Source of the DNA: Chrysemys picta bellii
Lineage: Eukaryota; Chordata; Testudines; Emydidae
Assembly (NCBI RefSeq): GCF_011386835.1
Contig: NC_088792.1
Span: forward strand, 115,788,421-115,852,420
Direction: 5' to 3'
Length of the DNA: 64,000 bases
In this document: positions 48,083 through 60,600 of the stretch, in pieces
How positions within the stretch are numbered: position 1 is the first letter of the stretch
Layout: each line of letters starts with the position of its first letter
The notes under the pieces: model-generated
Told to the model about the DNA's origin: nothing
What the model saw: only the letters and a program-made list of their open reading frames with translations
Database searches by the model: none
Position numbers and translations under genes: made by a program

Positions 48083-48240
48083 ACAGGGGTCCTGTGGAAA
48101 AAATAGCATGTGGTTATGTAATTAAAGACTGTATCATGATGCATATGCAGAAGGGGGGCAAATTAAGGTTACATGGACAACCTTAGTTCTGGCATTTCCA
48201 CACTTCTAAGTGCTTGAATTTACAACCTTAATAATTTTCT
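48083..48240 (-). repeat. Unclassified repeat, third partial copy, reversed
   Basis: The reverse complement matches the first part of 18942/47035: AATTACATAACCACATGC, TATTTTTTCCACAGGAC and TTCAAGCACTTAGAAG. It stops at CCACAGGACCCCTGTA, before the MIR-like part. Confidence 0.75.
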
Positions 48241-50433
48241 TTTTAGTTAGTTTGTTTGTGTAATTTTCTAGGCTTTTAAAATAAGAAAACGGAAGAACAG
48301 ATGTTCTGTCATGTGATATCATATACCCACATGGATCATCAGCAGGGCTGGAACCTTTAGATCTACCACACAGACCTCTGACACTTGAGTTATCAGCGTA
48401 ACTGGCAGCAATAGTAGGATGTTATTCTCTCTTTGGACCAGCACAAGAGGGGGATGAGACAGATTGCCGGTGGGTTTCAGAGATCTTTGCTGACAGCAGA
48501 AAAATGGTGAGACTCAGGAAACTTGGTTTCCATCCCAAGCTCTGGAGGGGAGTGTGCTCTAGTGGGCACAGACTCTTCTATTAACTCCCCTCAGATTCAC
48601 TCACCTCCTTCCTGCCCCCATTCCACCCCAACACCACAGTGGTTCCTATATCCAGTCTCTTTGTCCAGCCAATCCCAGTCAGTTTCTCATCTCCTGCCCT
48701 CTAGCTCTAGTCTGACCAGAGTCCTTATCCAAATCTACTTCTTTCCCTCCCTCCTGGTCAAGCGCATTCAAATCAGATGGCTTCCTCCTCTGTGCAGCCT
48801 GGGTGACAACAAGAGGTCATTGAGGGTCCCTGAGAGACAGGCTCCCTGCTCTCAGCTCCAGTGTCTGGCCCAACTGTGGCCTGGAGCAGCCATGACAGGG
48901 AAAGTCCAGATTCAGCCATGAAGCCCTGGACTGGAAGGAAAATGCTCAGTAGCTCTCTGAGAAAGATGCAATGCACAGTCCCGACCTGTGACAGGCTGGA
49001 GCATCCTCAGTGAGGACAGTGTCTTCAGAAATCTTAGCTGTTAAAAATCAAAGTCTTTACTGAGCATGTGCTAAATGATTTTTCAGAGAGATTTAAAACT
49101 TGGCCAAATGTGGGCAGATTTTTCACAGGGGCAGTAAAAGGCATATATCCCTGACACGAATGCCACCACCTGCCAAATTTCATTTCCCTTCTCCAAAGCA
49201 TGTGGGCCCTAGATCTCTTCAAAGAAAGGGTCACCAGCATTTTTTAGTAATGAACAAAACTACCTATTTTTCCCCTAGCCTTTTTCCTTAGAAGTCGCAG
49301 AACCATTTTGGCTGAAAATTTTCAGGAAGTTTCAGCCAAACTTGCACCTGGCATGTAAAATTTCAGCCCAAATGGTTTACGATTGGCAAAGTTATAAGCA
49401 ACTGAAAATAGGGTCTTATAATGGGAAGTACAAGGCAAATGAATGATGTGTGTGATCCAGCACAGCACTTAAACACATGTTTAACTTCACGCCTGTGATT
49501 AGTCCCATTGGCTTCAGTTAAACTACTTTTGGCTTACATGCATTTCTGCATCACGCCAGAAAGCTACACTGCTCTCAGAATCAAGCCGTTTATGTAACTC
49601 AATAAGTATCAGTCATTTTCAGGACATTTTAGTTAAACTGTTTTTTTAAACTAGCATAAAGCAATCAGAAAGGAAATTAGAAGAAGTTAATTTTCTATGT
49701 TGAACGTAGTGAATTGGGTGCACAACTACAGTTAACAGTAAATGGGTGTTATGTATCTAATCTTCAATTAACATGTAGCCCTGAGAGTTTAAATTAAACC
49801 CATAAAAGCAAGGAAATTCAAAGTTAAAGTGGAAATATACCATACATCCTCAGTTAACAAGGCACAATGGGTGTACCCTTTACTACAGTATGCTCTAATA
49901 ATGTGCCCTATTGCACCTGAGTATTGCAAAGAATGTATTAAATTAGAATTTATTTTTGTATATTAAACTGAGGCCCTCACATTTACTTTGATGTCATCTT
50001 TGTGATTTAAAAATGCTAATATCAATGTCAGAGTTATCATTCTGAGAGCTGTGAGTGGCTCTGAAATAGAGCAAGAAATATGCTTCCACACGGTTTCTTA
50101 AGATTTGCTGTGGTAATGGCATCACTGAAAATTGCTGCACTCTAATTAGCATTCCCAGACAAAACACTTAACATTTTTGTTAAGCATTCAAGTTGTAAAT
50201 AAGGATTCATAACTTACAGGCAAAGGGGGAGAATTAAAGGACATTGTTAAAAATCATAGAATGTCCTGGTTTTCCAATTTTATTACTGAGTAAAATAAAT
50301 ATATTTTTTAAAGTTGAAATGTATGGAAATCCATCTTTAACTCTGTCCCTATAATTGTGTTACCTTCTGAACTCCTACATTAGGAGATTAATATGCTTGT
50401 GACGTCTGCATTGTATTTCACAAATAGACATCT
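48241..50433. other. Intronic sequence without recognised repeat
   Basis: No coding exon seen. A CACATGTTTAACTTCACGCC module near 49480 belongs to the dispersed CTTAAGCATG family. The stretch 49600-50300 is AT-rich and repeat-free, with homeobox-like TAATTA cores such as CTCTAATTAGCATTC. Confidence 0.45.
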
Positions 50434-50657
50434 TACACTACACTTGTCTACACATCACTAAGCGCTACAGCAGTGCAGTTAAGACTCTACCTGTACTGAC
50501 AGGAGACCTTCTCCAGTCAGCATAGGTATTCCACCTCCCCAAGAGGCAGTAGCTATGTTGACAGGAGAAGCCCTCCAGTCAACATAGTGCTGTTTACACA
50601 ACCCTGAGCGATGTAGTTATACTAATATACATTTGTAGTGTAGACCAAGGCTATGTA
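50434..50657. mobile_element. GTCTACAC-type MITE
   Basis: Ends TACACTACACTTGTCTACAC and GTAGTGTAGACCAAGGC form imperfect inverted repeats. The interior has paired GTTGACAGGAGAAGCCCTCC and CTGACAGGAGACCTTCTCC segments. Probably Harbinger-like; target duplication unclear. Confidence 0.65.
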
Positions 50658-51654
50658 AGATTAATTAGCTCAGCTGTAAACCCTGGTGGCTTTGGACATT
50701 TTAAACACATATACTTGGGTAGTTTGCATATGGACTTTTAAGTGGAGGATGACTTCTTTAACCATGTCCACTGCACCTTATGTAGCATAATACACACTGC
50801 TGAACTCCAAAGGGAAGATGTCCACAGACACCAGGAGGCTAACCATTTTGCAGCATAGAAGGTTAATATTGTAAAAACAAATTCCACTGGCTGGCATGAG
50901 GGAAGTAATGCTGTACAGAGAGCTGGTTACATCTTCAGTGTATGTATATGACATGTAAGAGATAGGGGAGGCCTGATTTTCATCTCATCGCTAGATTAAA
51001 TCAGAAAAAACTCCATTGAAGTCAGTGGAGTCACAGCAGTGTGAAACCCCTCTGAGCAAGATCAGGACCAAGATGTTTCTACTGCAGTCTTATCAAGGGA
51101 TGGTGAATCAGAGGACAGTCTCTGGTCTTTCATGGAAGTGGTTGTACGTGCCATATATTAAGGATGATACAAAGTAGAGGCGTATAGAGCTTATATTGTC
51201 AGTGAGAAAGATTTTCTGTATTCAGGCATAAGGCTCATGTTCCATAAAGTTCAGCAGAGATGGAGCAGGGAAAATGGGGACAGAATTAAGGTTGTTTAGA
51301 ATACCCTAACACTCCATTTCCCTATTTCAAATGTTTGAATTGTATATAGTTTTCAACTTTTGTTCTATAAAACTATGATGTTCTTTCAAGTTCCTCCCCC
51401 AATAAGGAGCCTGTGTATTCACAACTATAATTTTATCGTACCTACATTTTGTGTCTGGGAATTTCCTTAGTTTTTTTAAAAAATGTTTTTTGTTTCCACT
51501 TTTGTGAAGTATTGATGTGGTGTGAGCCCCCGCTGGAGTCCTTCCCCAGCTCACAAGCTGTGCCAGAATCCCCAGCCAGTTTATAAAATATCCCAGCAGC
51601 ACCAGCTATGCCAGTTGCTAACTACTCCATTTCTTGGGGCTCTGCCATACTTGG

Positions 51655-52603
51655 ATGCCCAATTTTTTCAATCTTCCCTCATAGGTCATATTTTCTAGAC
51701 CTTTAATCATTTTTGTTGCTCTTCTCTGGACTTTCTCCAATTTGTCCACATCTTTCCTTAAATATGGCACCCAAAATTGCACATAAAACTCCGGTGGAGG
51801 CCTAATCAGTGCAGAGTAGAGCGGAAAAATTACTTCTTGTGTCTTGCTTACAACACTCCTGGTAATACATCCCAGAATGATGTTTGCTTTCTTTGCAACA
51901 GTGTTACACTGTTCATTCATACTTAGCTTGTGATCCACTATGACCCCCAGATCCCTTTCTGCAGTACTCCTTCCTAGGCAGTTACTTCCCATTTTGTATA
52001 TATGCAGCTGATTATTCCTTCCTAAATGGAGTACTTTGCATTTTCCTTATTGAATTTTATCCTATTTTCTTCAGACCATTTCTCCAGTTTGTCCAAATCA
52101 TTTTGACTTTTAATCCTATCCTCCAAAGCACTTGCAAGCCCTCCAGCTTGTTATCATCTGCAAACTTTGTAAGTGTATTTTCTATGTATTATCTAAATCA
52201 TTGATGAAGATATTGAACAGAACTGGACCCAGAACTGATCACTTCAGGACCCCATTCAATATGCCCTTCCAGCTTTACTGTGAACCACTGATAACTACAC
52301 TCTAGGAATGGTTTTCCAACCAGTTATGCGCCCACCTTATAGTAGCTCCATCTAGGTTATATTTCCCTAGTTTGTTTATGAGAAGGTCACACAAGACAGT
52401 ATCAAAAGCCTTACTAAAATCAAGCTGTACCATATCTACCACTTCCCCCCTAGCCACAAGGCTTATTACCGTTTAAAAGAAAGTGATCAGGTTGGCTTGA
52501 CAAATCCAGTCTGACTGCTGCTTATCACCTTACTAACTTCTAGGTGTTTGCAAACTGATTGCTTAATTATTTGCTCCATTATCTTTCCGGGTACTGAAGT
52601 TCC
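51655..52603 (-). mobile_element. CR1 LINE fragment, antisense
   Basis: In reverse it runs from the end of ORF2 through the reverse transcriptase. The frame at 51618-51992 contains GSNCLGRSTAERDLGVIVD and TLRKDVDKLEKVQRR-like text. Phrases such as TTGATGAAGATATTGAACAG follow. It is truncated at both ends and more diverged than 31404-34690. Confidence 0.9.
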
Positions 52604-54423
52604 CCAGCCCAGCACCTTCCTATTCCCCAGATATCTTTTACCTCCCGCCCATCTGCCAGGGCTGCCAAATTTTGTGCAGCTCAATCTCCTACCCTTGCCG
52701 TTGCTTGGGGCTGGGTATATTGACCTTAAGCGGAAGTTTATGGTCATATACAAATTACTTGCAACTATGCCAAATAGTTGCATATTCACAAATAATTAGT
52801 ATAAATGCAACACATGGAGCTACACAAATCTGGCAGCTATGTCAGTCATTCTCACAGAGTAGAATTACATTATCTGATGTGTAAAGAAACCTGAACTTGA
52901 CAACAGACATTGTTACGGGGATGAGAGAGAAGAGAGAAAGAGAAATCCAGTGGGGTTTCGCAGCGTGTAGGTCAGTGCAGAATGCAGCTTTGTGTAGGCC
53001 AGAGAGGTAGGAAGAGTGGAAAAGAGATAGCAAGGGAGGACTCTTTGGGCCTGAGTCTGATCTCACTTTGTCCAGTTTTACGAAGTGTAATTCCATTGAA
53101 ATCAGTGGATTTATTTCTGATCTTAAACAGTGTGAGAGAAATCAGACCCATAAACAGACATTAATTGTATCTAACAAGTCTTTTATGGAGCGACAATAAA
53201 TTCCCAGGTCATATATATATATATATATTATAATAACTGCCACTATTCTTTCAAGTACTGTTAGCATAAGTTAAATTTCTCCCTGTTGCATCTCTTTTAT
53301 TCCATTTTTCCTCATGCTCCTATTTATATGAAGCACATTCCCTCCATCCCCACCCCCTGCAGAGAGAGATGACTCATTCAATTCACATACCATGTTTTAC
53401 TCTCCCTTATATGTTCATGTAATTGCTTCTGGAGCCTGTTGTCATTGCTGTATCAACCACAGGGGCCCACTAGATAGCAGTGCTAGTGGGGAGCAAGGGA
53501 ATAAATGAAGGAGCTGAATGTGAGTCTTCCACACTGCATTTCTGCCAGGTTGAAATGCAGCCGTGTTTATAATGATAAGCAGTATTGATTAAGGCACAGG
53601 TTATTTCCTGGGATTCATGACTAGCTGGGAAGCCTTGATAATGTATTTGCATGTGATGGGGGGCTGGGCTTACTGATAACATCACCTAGTGGTTAGGTTG
53701 AAGTGCCTCCCCCCATCTCCAGTGCCTACCTTTCCCCCCCATCTCCAGTGCCTACCATCGGCAACTCCTCCAATAATGTGAAAGCCCGCCTTTTGGGGAT
53801 GACGACTCGACTCTCCAGCAGAGTCACCAGTTTGATTCCCCCCATTTCAGAGTAACAAAATCTAAAGAGGTAGGAAGAATCCCATATCCTCACAACAGAA
53901 AGGGTCTTCAGCCCACCTCCGAACCCTTGTGCAGGGTTTAGCCTCACCTCAGGGCTCTCAGCATCTTTACCCTCTCCTCACTCCTGCAAGGAGGGGTGGG
54001 AAAGGAGGAACATGCTCCTTTCCATAACACTGGGCACAGGGAGTTGGTAGGAGAGTCCAGTTCTTCCCATTCCACCCAGCTCTGGCCCTGAGCCCTATGA
54101 GAGGTAACAATATCAAGCACCCTCCAATGCCTTGAAACTGCTTCCCTGGGTCACTTCCACCGTTCACCTATCCTCAAAGTCTAACATAAGGCAGCAAAAA
54201 TAAAGAGTAATTTGAACCTTCGGGGTCAGCTGGAAGCCCCTTCCTTGTAATGAGGGCTTCTGCAACACCCTTGTTCAGGAGCTGTCAACATAGGTCTGTC
54301 CTCCTACCCTGCCTGAGCTATCTGGCTCTCTTTTAAGATCCTTCCTCTAGCTGGAACATACTTTGTAGGTGCGGTGGGGCAGTCACCTGGGCCCAAAACT
54401 GCTTCTTAGCCTCTTCAGTCCTA
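52604..54423. other. Intronic sequence with simple repeats
   Basis: No exon recognised. It contains an AT microsatellite (about 53211-53228) and a two-copy tandem of CCCCCCATCTCCAGTGCC (53709-53756). A CCATTGAAATCAGTGG palindromic module lies near 53092. Confidence 0.5.
53211..53228. repeat. AT dinucleotide microsatellite
   Basis: Nine uninterrupted AT units. Confidence 0.95.
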
Positions 54424-54748
54424 GGGTACGTCTACACTACCCGCCGGATCAGCGGGTAGTCATCCAGCGGGTAGTGATCGATCTATCAGGGATCGATTTA
54501 TCACGTCTAGTGTAGACGCGATAAAGCGATCCCCGATCGCTCTGCCGTCAACTCCTGTACTCCACCGTAAAGAGAGGCGGAAGCGGAGTCGACGGGGGAG
54601 TGGCGGCAGTCAACCCCGCGCCATGAGGACATGAGGTAAGTCGACCTAAGATACGTCGACTTCAGCTATGCTATTCTTGTAGCTGAAGTTGCGTAACTTA
54701 GGTCGATTCGTCTCCCTCTCCCCCCCGCCTCCCAGTGTAGACGAGGCC
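54424..54748. mobile_element. PIF/Harbinger-like MITE with serial hairpins, second copy
   Basis: Ends GGGTACGTCTACACTACC and CCAGTGTAGACGAGGCC are inverted repeats, related to 6630-6914. Internal hairpins are a CCGCCGGATCAGCGGG unit, one around TAGTGTAGACGCGATAAA, one with GTCGAC-type arms, and one around GACTTCAGCTATGC. The 3-bp duplication is not conserved. Confidence 0.78.
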
Positions 54749-55759
54749 ACATTGTAAAAAATTACTCTCTGCCAGGCTGAGCTTGGGATTTGGTTTATAT
54801 TCATGCCTAAAATGAATAATCAGGAGAGAGTAGGGTTCTGCAGCCCTACTTATTAGTATCCTTGCTGGCCGTCTCAGCATGGAGACTAAAGTTTGAACGG
54901 GCCCAGAAATTAAATCACCTTTCCCCTCCTAAAGGTGGAACTTTCAGGCCAGGGCCGGGGTAGGATGGCAGTGTTATTGTTGCACTGCTATTACCCGTTC
55001 CTGTTTTGTAGATAAAGAGAGGACATCAGTTTCCATTACTGTCAAGATAGCATCTATCACCAGCATTAAATTAACATTTTTGGATAGGACTTATAGTATG
55101 CAAATATAGAGTGCATGTGCCATCCCCAGCTGTCAGAGGCCTCAGTAGGCATCAACTGGATACATTGTTAAAGTGCCAAAAGAGCTGTTCCTTTTTGTGT
55201 GTGTCAAAAGTCAACTTTTCATAATTGCCCGTAAAATAGATTAGGGTAGGTTCTTTGGAGCTTTTGATATTTCACTTTCATTTTCCTGTTCACATTTTGG
55301 AAAATTTGTATTCTCATGAATTTTGGAAGGCTGATTTTCTTGCCTAATGCCAACAGTAATGAGGTCAAGCACTGTGCAGTGTTGTAAAGGCTTTCCCATG
55401 CAGCTCTGCCAACACCCCGCAGAACTAGCTCTGTTCCAATTCTGAGCATCATGTGCCCAAACTAAAAGGACTCCAAGGAAGCATTTACACTGTACTGGAG
55501 AATTATTACATGACTTTAAAATGGTTTGGACTTGTACACAGCCAGTGTTAACAGGCTGTCTGAAACCCTGAAGATTCGCCATGAAGGGCTGAATTCAGAT
55601 CCGTATGGCATCAGCAGAAGGGTGTTGGATTTCAGGAAAGCAATTTAGGGAGAGGTTTAAAAATCAAGTGTATAATGTGGAATAGGAGGAAATATTCAAA
55701 TCTGCCAGTCCGGCACAAGGCTAAGGCAGCCTAAAAGACTTTAATTAAGGCCCAGCAGG

Positions 55760-56090
55760 CTTCAATTCTTCTGTAAAAGAAGAATGTAAGAAACAAGAAG
55801 AGACTTGTGTGATTTCATAAGGGATTGCACAAAGATCTGAGGTGAAAAAGAAACCAAGCTATACTGGGAATAGCAAAGTGTGCAGGAAACCAAACAAGCA
55901 TACAGGGAGTCAGTTAAAGCCTGCAGGAAAAAGTTAAAGATTGCAAAAATAAAAACCAGAAATGAATTAATACAAGCCAGATGGCGTGAGGAGAATAAGA
56001 AGAGCATTTACCAATAGAGAGGGGGTACAGGCAGGAAAGAAAAATTGGAGAGAAAGTAGACCTGTTGTTACTAAATAATATAGGTTAAGA
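55760..56090 (+). mobile_element. Old CR1/L3-type LINE piece, sense, left part
   Basis: A-rich forward sequence (CAGGAAAAAGTTAAAGATTG, CAGGAAAGAAAAATTGGAG) looks like the Lys-rich linker between endonuclease and reverse transcriptase of an old LINE whose 3' part seems to follow at 56945. The link is an inference. Confidence 0.4.
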
Positions 56091-56932
56091 TAAGAACATA
56101 AGAATGGCCATACTGGGTCACACCAAGGGTCCATCCAGCCCAGCATCCTGTCTGCCGACAGTGACCATGCCAGGCGCCCCAGAGGGAGTGAACCTAACAG
56201 GCAATGATCAAGTGATCTCTCTCCTGCCATCCATCTCCACCCTCTGACAAACAGAGGCTAGGGACACTATTTCTTATCCATCCTGGCTAATAGCCATTAA
56301 TGGACTTAACCTCCATGAATTTATCTAGTTCTCTTTTAAACCCTGTTACAGTCTTAGCCTTCACAACCTCCTCAGGCAAGGAGTTCCACAGGTTGACTGT
56401 GCGCTGTGTGAAGAAGAACTTCCTTTTATTTGTTTTAAACCTCCTGCCCATTAATTTCATTTGGTGGCCCCTAGTTCTTATATTATGGGAACAAGTAAAT
56501 AACTTTTCCTTATTCACTTTCTCCACACCACTCATGATTTTATATACCTCTATCATATCCTCCCTTAGCCTCCTCTTTTCCAAGCTGAAAAGTCCTAGTC
56601 TCTTTAATCTCTCCTCATATGGGACCCGTTCCAAACCCCTAGTCATTTTAGTTGCCTTTCTCTGAACCTTTTCTAATGCCAGTATATCTTTTTTGAGATG
56701 AGGAGACCACATCTGTACACAGTATTCAAGATGTAGGCATACCATGGATTTATATCAGGGCAATAAGATATTCTCTGTCCTATCCCTTTTTTAATGATTC
56801 CTAACATCCTGTTTGTTTTTTTTACTGCCGCTGCACACTGCGTGGACGTCTTCAGAGAACTATCCACAATGACGCCAAGATCTCTTTCCTGATTAGTTGT
56901 AGCTAAATTAGTCCCCATCATATTGTATGTAT
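56091..56932 (-). mobile_element. CR1 LINE 3' region, antisense
   Basis: Starts TAAGAACATAAGAATGGCCA, the 3' end of the same CR1 subfamily as 34990. In reverse, the frame 56287-56745 encodes the ORF2 C-terminus ([30 protein letters not shown]) and 56673-56921 encodes LATTNQERDLGVIVDSSLK. One frameshift separates them. Moderately preserved. Confidence 0.9.
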
Positions 56933-56944
56933 CATTGGGGAAAG

Positions 56945-57610
56945 ATTAGAACAACAGAAATGAGTTTGATTGCAACACGGTGACATTGTAGTCAAAAATA
57001 TGAGTGCAGTTTTGGGCTGCATCTACAGAGTCATCTGGTCAATGGACAGGGAGGCAATAGGTACCTCTCTCTATGGCTCTGGCGAAAACATACCTGGAAT
57101 ATTGTACTCAGTTCTAGGTACTAGATCATGGTCAAGATGTTGGAAAATAGGAGAGAGCTCAAAGAAAAGCAAGAAAAAAAATAGGTGGCTGAAGAGATTG
57201 GGAAGAGAAATGTAAAGAGCTAATAGCTTTGTTAAGTTATGATGAGGGAGAAAATAAGTTTGCAAATCTATGAAGAAAATAAACACCAAGAAGGGAATGT
57301 AATTTATTTTGAGTGGTACAAGGAATTAGAACTAGAAATAATGGGGTAAAATAATAAGTAATTGTAACAATAAAGGCTAAAGAAAAAGGAATTTTAGCCG
57401 AAACACTAGGGGAAACTGCCTGGCAGTGAGAGTTATTAGGCTCTGAAACAGTCTCCTAAGGGAAGTGTTGGAAGCACCATTGCTTGGAATATTTAAAACA
57501 AAGCTGGATAAAATACAAGCAAATGTACTATAGGGAACAATCCTCCATTAGCAGGGGGAAATATCTGATGATCTAACAGGGCTTTTCGATCTCTGACCTT
57601 TTGACGGGGT
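56945..57610 (+). mobile_element. Old CR1/L3-type LINE 3' part, sense
   Basis: Forward text such as CTGGAATATTGTACTCAGTT, ATTATTAGGCTCTGAAACAG and CTTGGAATATTTAAAACAAA follows the order of a CR1/L3 ORF2 end and 3' UTR. Heavily mutated. The antisense CR1 at 56091-56932 sits directly before it and may have inserted into it. Confidence 0.65.
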
Positions 57611-60600
57611 GAAACATTCCAACTCTATCCTCATAGTCACAATATCAGTAAATTAGACAAGTGTACTTAGCAGCTACATTTTCAACTGTGTCTCAGTTTT
57701 TGGGTGCCCCCATTTAAATATCCTGGACCTTTTTAGTAGTGCTAAGCACCTGCAACAGCATTGATGTCAGCTAGAGTTGTGGGTGCTCAGCACCTCTGAA
57801 AAAAGAGACCTACCATGTCCCAGCAGGGCACACCTAACATCAATGGCCATCATTCTTCTCACTCACACTTAAAGACACTAATACAGGCAAGATAAAAAAC
57901 AGAGAGAACATCTCACTTTCATTCATTATACACCGCACAGTCTTGCCTTCATGGACTTTTTTTTTTTTACAACAGAATAATCTGGAGCCTCTTTTTCCAC
58001 ACATGTCTATATAATCTGTCCCTGACAGGTCTGTAAAACAAAATATCACCAGCTCCTCTGCTATCATGAAATAAATAACCTCCTCTAATTTTTATCCATT
58101 TCACGTTAATATATAATGTAAAAGAAAGCATCTTTGAGAGTTGACTTCTCAGCAAGTTAATCCAAGGAGGAAAAATGCCAATGTTCGTTCTGTACTTTCT
58201 ATTTCTTGTGAACACTGGCAAGGTATTTATGATTGATTGATAGTGCACTTAATTTCAGTGACAGCCCAGAGTCCCTTACTACTTTGCCAGTCTGACAAAA
58301 GGGAGTGATTCATTGGAAGAGTGTTAGCAATCAAGACATTTTCTTATTGTCAGTGGGTGCTGCACCTTCCAAAAAATAAACCACATGACAAAAATTTCTT
58401 GTATCTGGCAAGCATGGTATTCTGATCAGTGCACAGATACAATGAATTGATACAAGCAGAAGGCACTGTTTCCATTGCTACTGATTTCGTACAGTGGGTG
58501 GGCACAGGGACTGTCATCACTAGTACCACCAGCACTGGAAGGAAGATAGTAGAAGGTTGCAGTAGATAATTGTGGTGAAATTTTATACAAATTACTAGCC
58601 TGAGAGCCAAATAGAAGTAGGATGTGTTATAAAAGCTTCTGCAACGCAAAAGGATGGAATACGTAGTGTCTTCTCTTTCAGAATGGCCATAACGTAAGTG
58701 CCAGGCAGCTGTAGAAACTGATGAAGGTGCTCAAGCATATGCCTCACTTTTAGCACAGGAGCAGTCCCACTAAAGGCCTTGTTGAATTGGGGTCTTAAGT
58801 ATCAGATGTTGAATACATAAACATGGATCACCAGTTACCCTGACTGACTCAGTCATTCGTTCTTTCAAGGTAGATGAACTGAGTTATGGAATATGTAATT
58901 TACTGTGTGTTTTTTTCAGGTACATTAATAGTTGGCTTTATACATGGCTTAATCCTGATGGTTTTGCTGGTGCAAAATTAATATCAAAGTGCAACAGTAG
59001 CTTCACCTGCGTAATAAGGGAATAAAGGCTTTAGGATGTTGCTTGTCGTTTGTCAAATGCTTTGGGATGAAAGCATCAATGTATGATATTATTGTGACTT
59101 TTAAAATGGTTTTCACGTCCATAAATGAATTTAGATTAAGGCTCCTGTCAGATTAGTGTTTCAACAACACTGTAAAGTTGGTAGCAGGATTTTATAACAG
59201 AATGATCACTGGTTTATTGTGAGGTTGGGGGAGGGCTGTTTTTTACTCCTGAGATTGATGGTGCTATAATGATTATTAAACTGGCAATATTTAGAAAAAT
59301 GATGGAACTTCACACATCATGTTAGCAGTCTAAAGGTTACTCTTTATGCCAAGCTTTGTTACCATTTGTTAAGCTTCCTGTTTTTTTTTAACATGACTAA
59401 TTTGTTTTCCTTGCTATGCGGAAGGCATAACTATTAGCTCATTAGAGAAATAGCTCTCTCTCTCTCTTACTGTTTGACTAAGTGTTTCAGAAGCCCAGAT
59501 TAGTCAATTGCACTGTCAAGATTTCTGTCAATCACTTGGATTGTAAGGAGTTGTTTTTTGTTTTAATTTTCTGTTGCATTAGCAATAGGGTGGCATAGGT
59601 AATGCGTTCTGTTTTGTGCTAAGACCCTGTGCCTCTGGATTGCTCATTTGGCATGGAACTCATCCCATATCTAATCCATCATGTGAATTAGGTGTGAAAA
59701 TAATAGTGTGTGTCTACCTCTTAGCATTAAGTAAAACATCCCTCATTTTTAACATTGATTTTCCTTCTGTTGCCCACTGAAATGATGACTAAGTAATTGA
59801 AAATGTAAAAAACAACTTATCCATTATACTTTTCGTAGAACAAACCAATGGTTGACAACATTTTCCATTTTCTAGTAACATATGGCTTTATACAAGGTTT
59901 GCATCGTGTCATTTTTGTTACATTTTTAACTACTTAGATATAGCTTACTGGTGAGAAGCGTGGTCATAGGCACAATGTGAAATACTGTTGACACACTCTG
60001 GTCAATTGAGTGGGATTTTCCAAAGTGACTAGATATTTGGGGTGCCTCAGCATTTGGGGGGCCCAATCTGAGATAACTTGAAAGGCCAGGTGCTCCACAC
60101 TTTCTAAAAATCAGGCCACTTTGATGGGTTTCAAGATAGGCACCAAAAATCACAGGTCCTTTGGGAAAGTGTAGACATACGTATAAACACTGTTCAGCTA
60201 TACATTTTGAAAATCAGTGCATGGGGACTGATTGATTCAAAGAGAGCATAGGCCCACAAGACAGCCTTTTGCTTATTTATAGAAGAAAGAGGAAAAAAAT
60301 AGTGGTTTAGGATATTTGATCTTATCACAGATAACGATTCAATTGATCAGTGAGAAGCAAATGTAATGCTGGTCTGAAAGAGCTGGGTATGTAGTTACAA
60401 AAGTTAGCTAATTTTTCAGAAAAGCAAAATGAATCTCACTATTTATGTATACTTCAGGGAGGAAATTCAGGAGGCCAAGGGGGTGGCATCTTTTCACTTT
60501 CAAACTTTTTTAGGTGTCAGAAACCGGAGCTGCCATTAGTAGGTAATATGCATGGCTGTGTGGAGTGCATCACCTGTAGCAGCCTGACACGCCACTTTCT

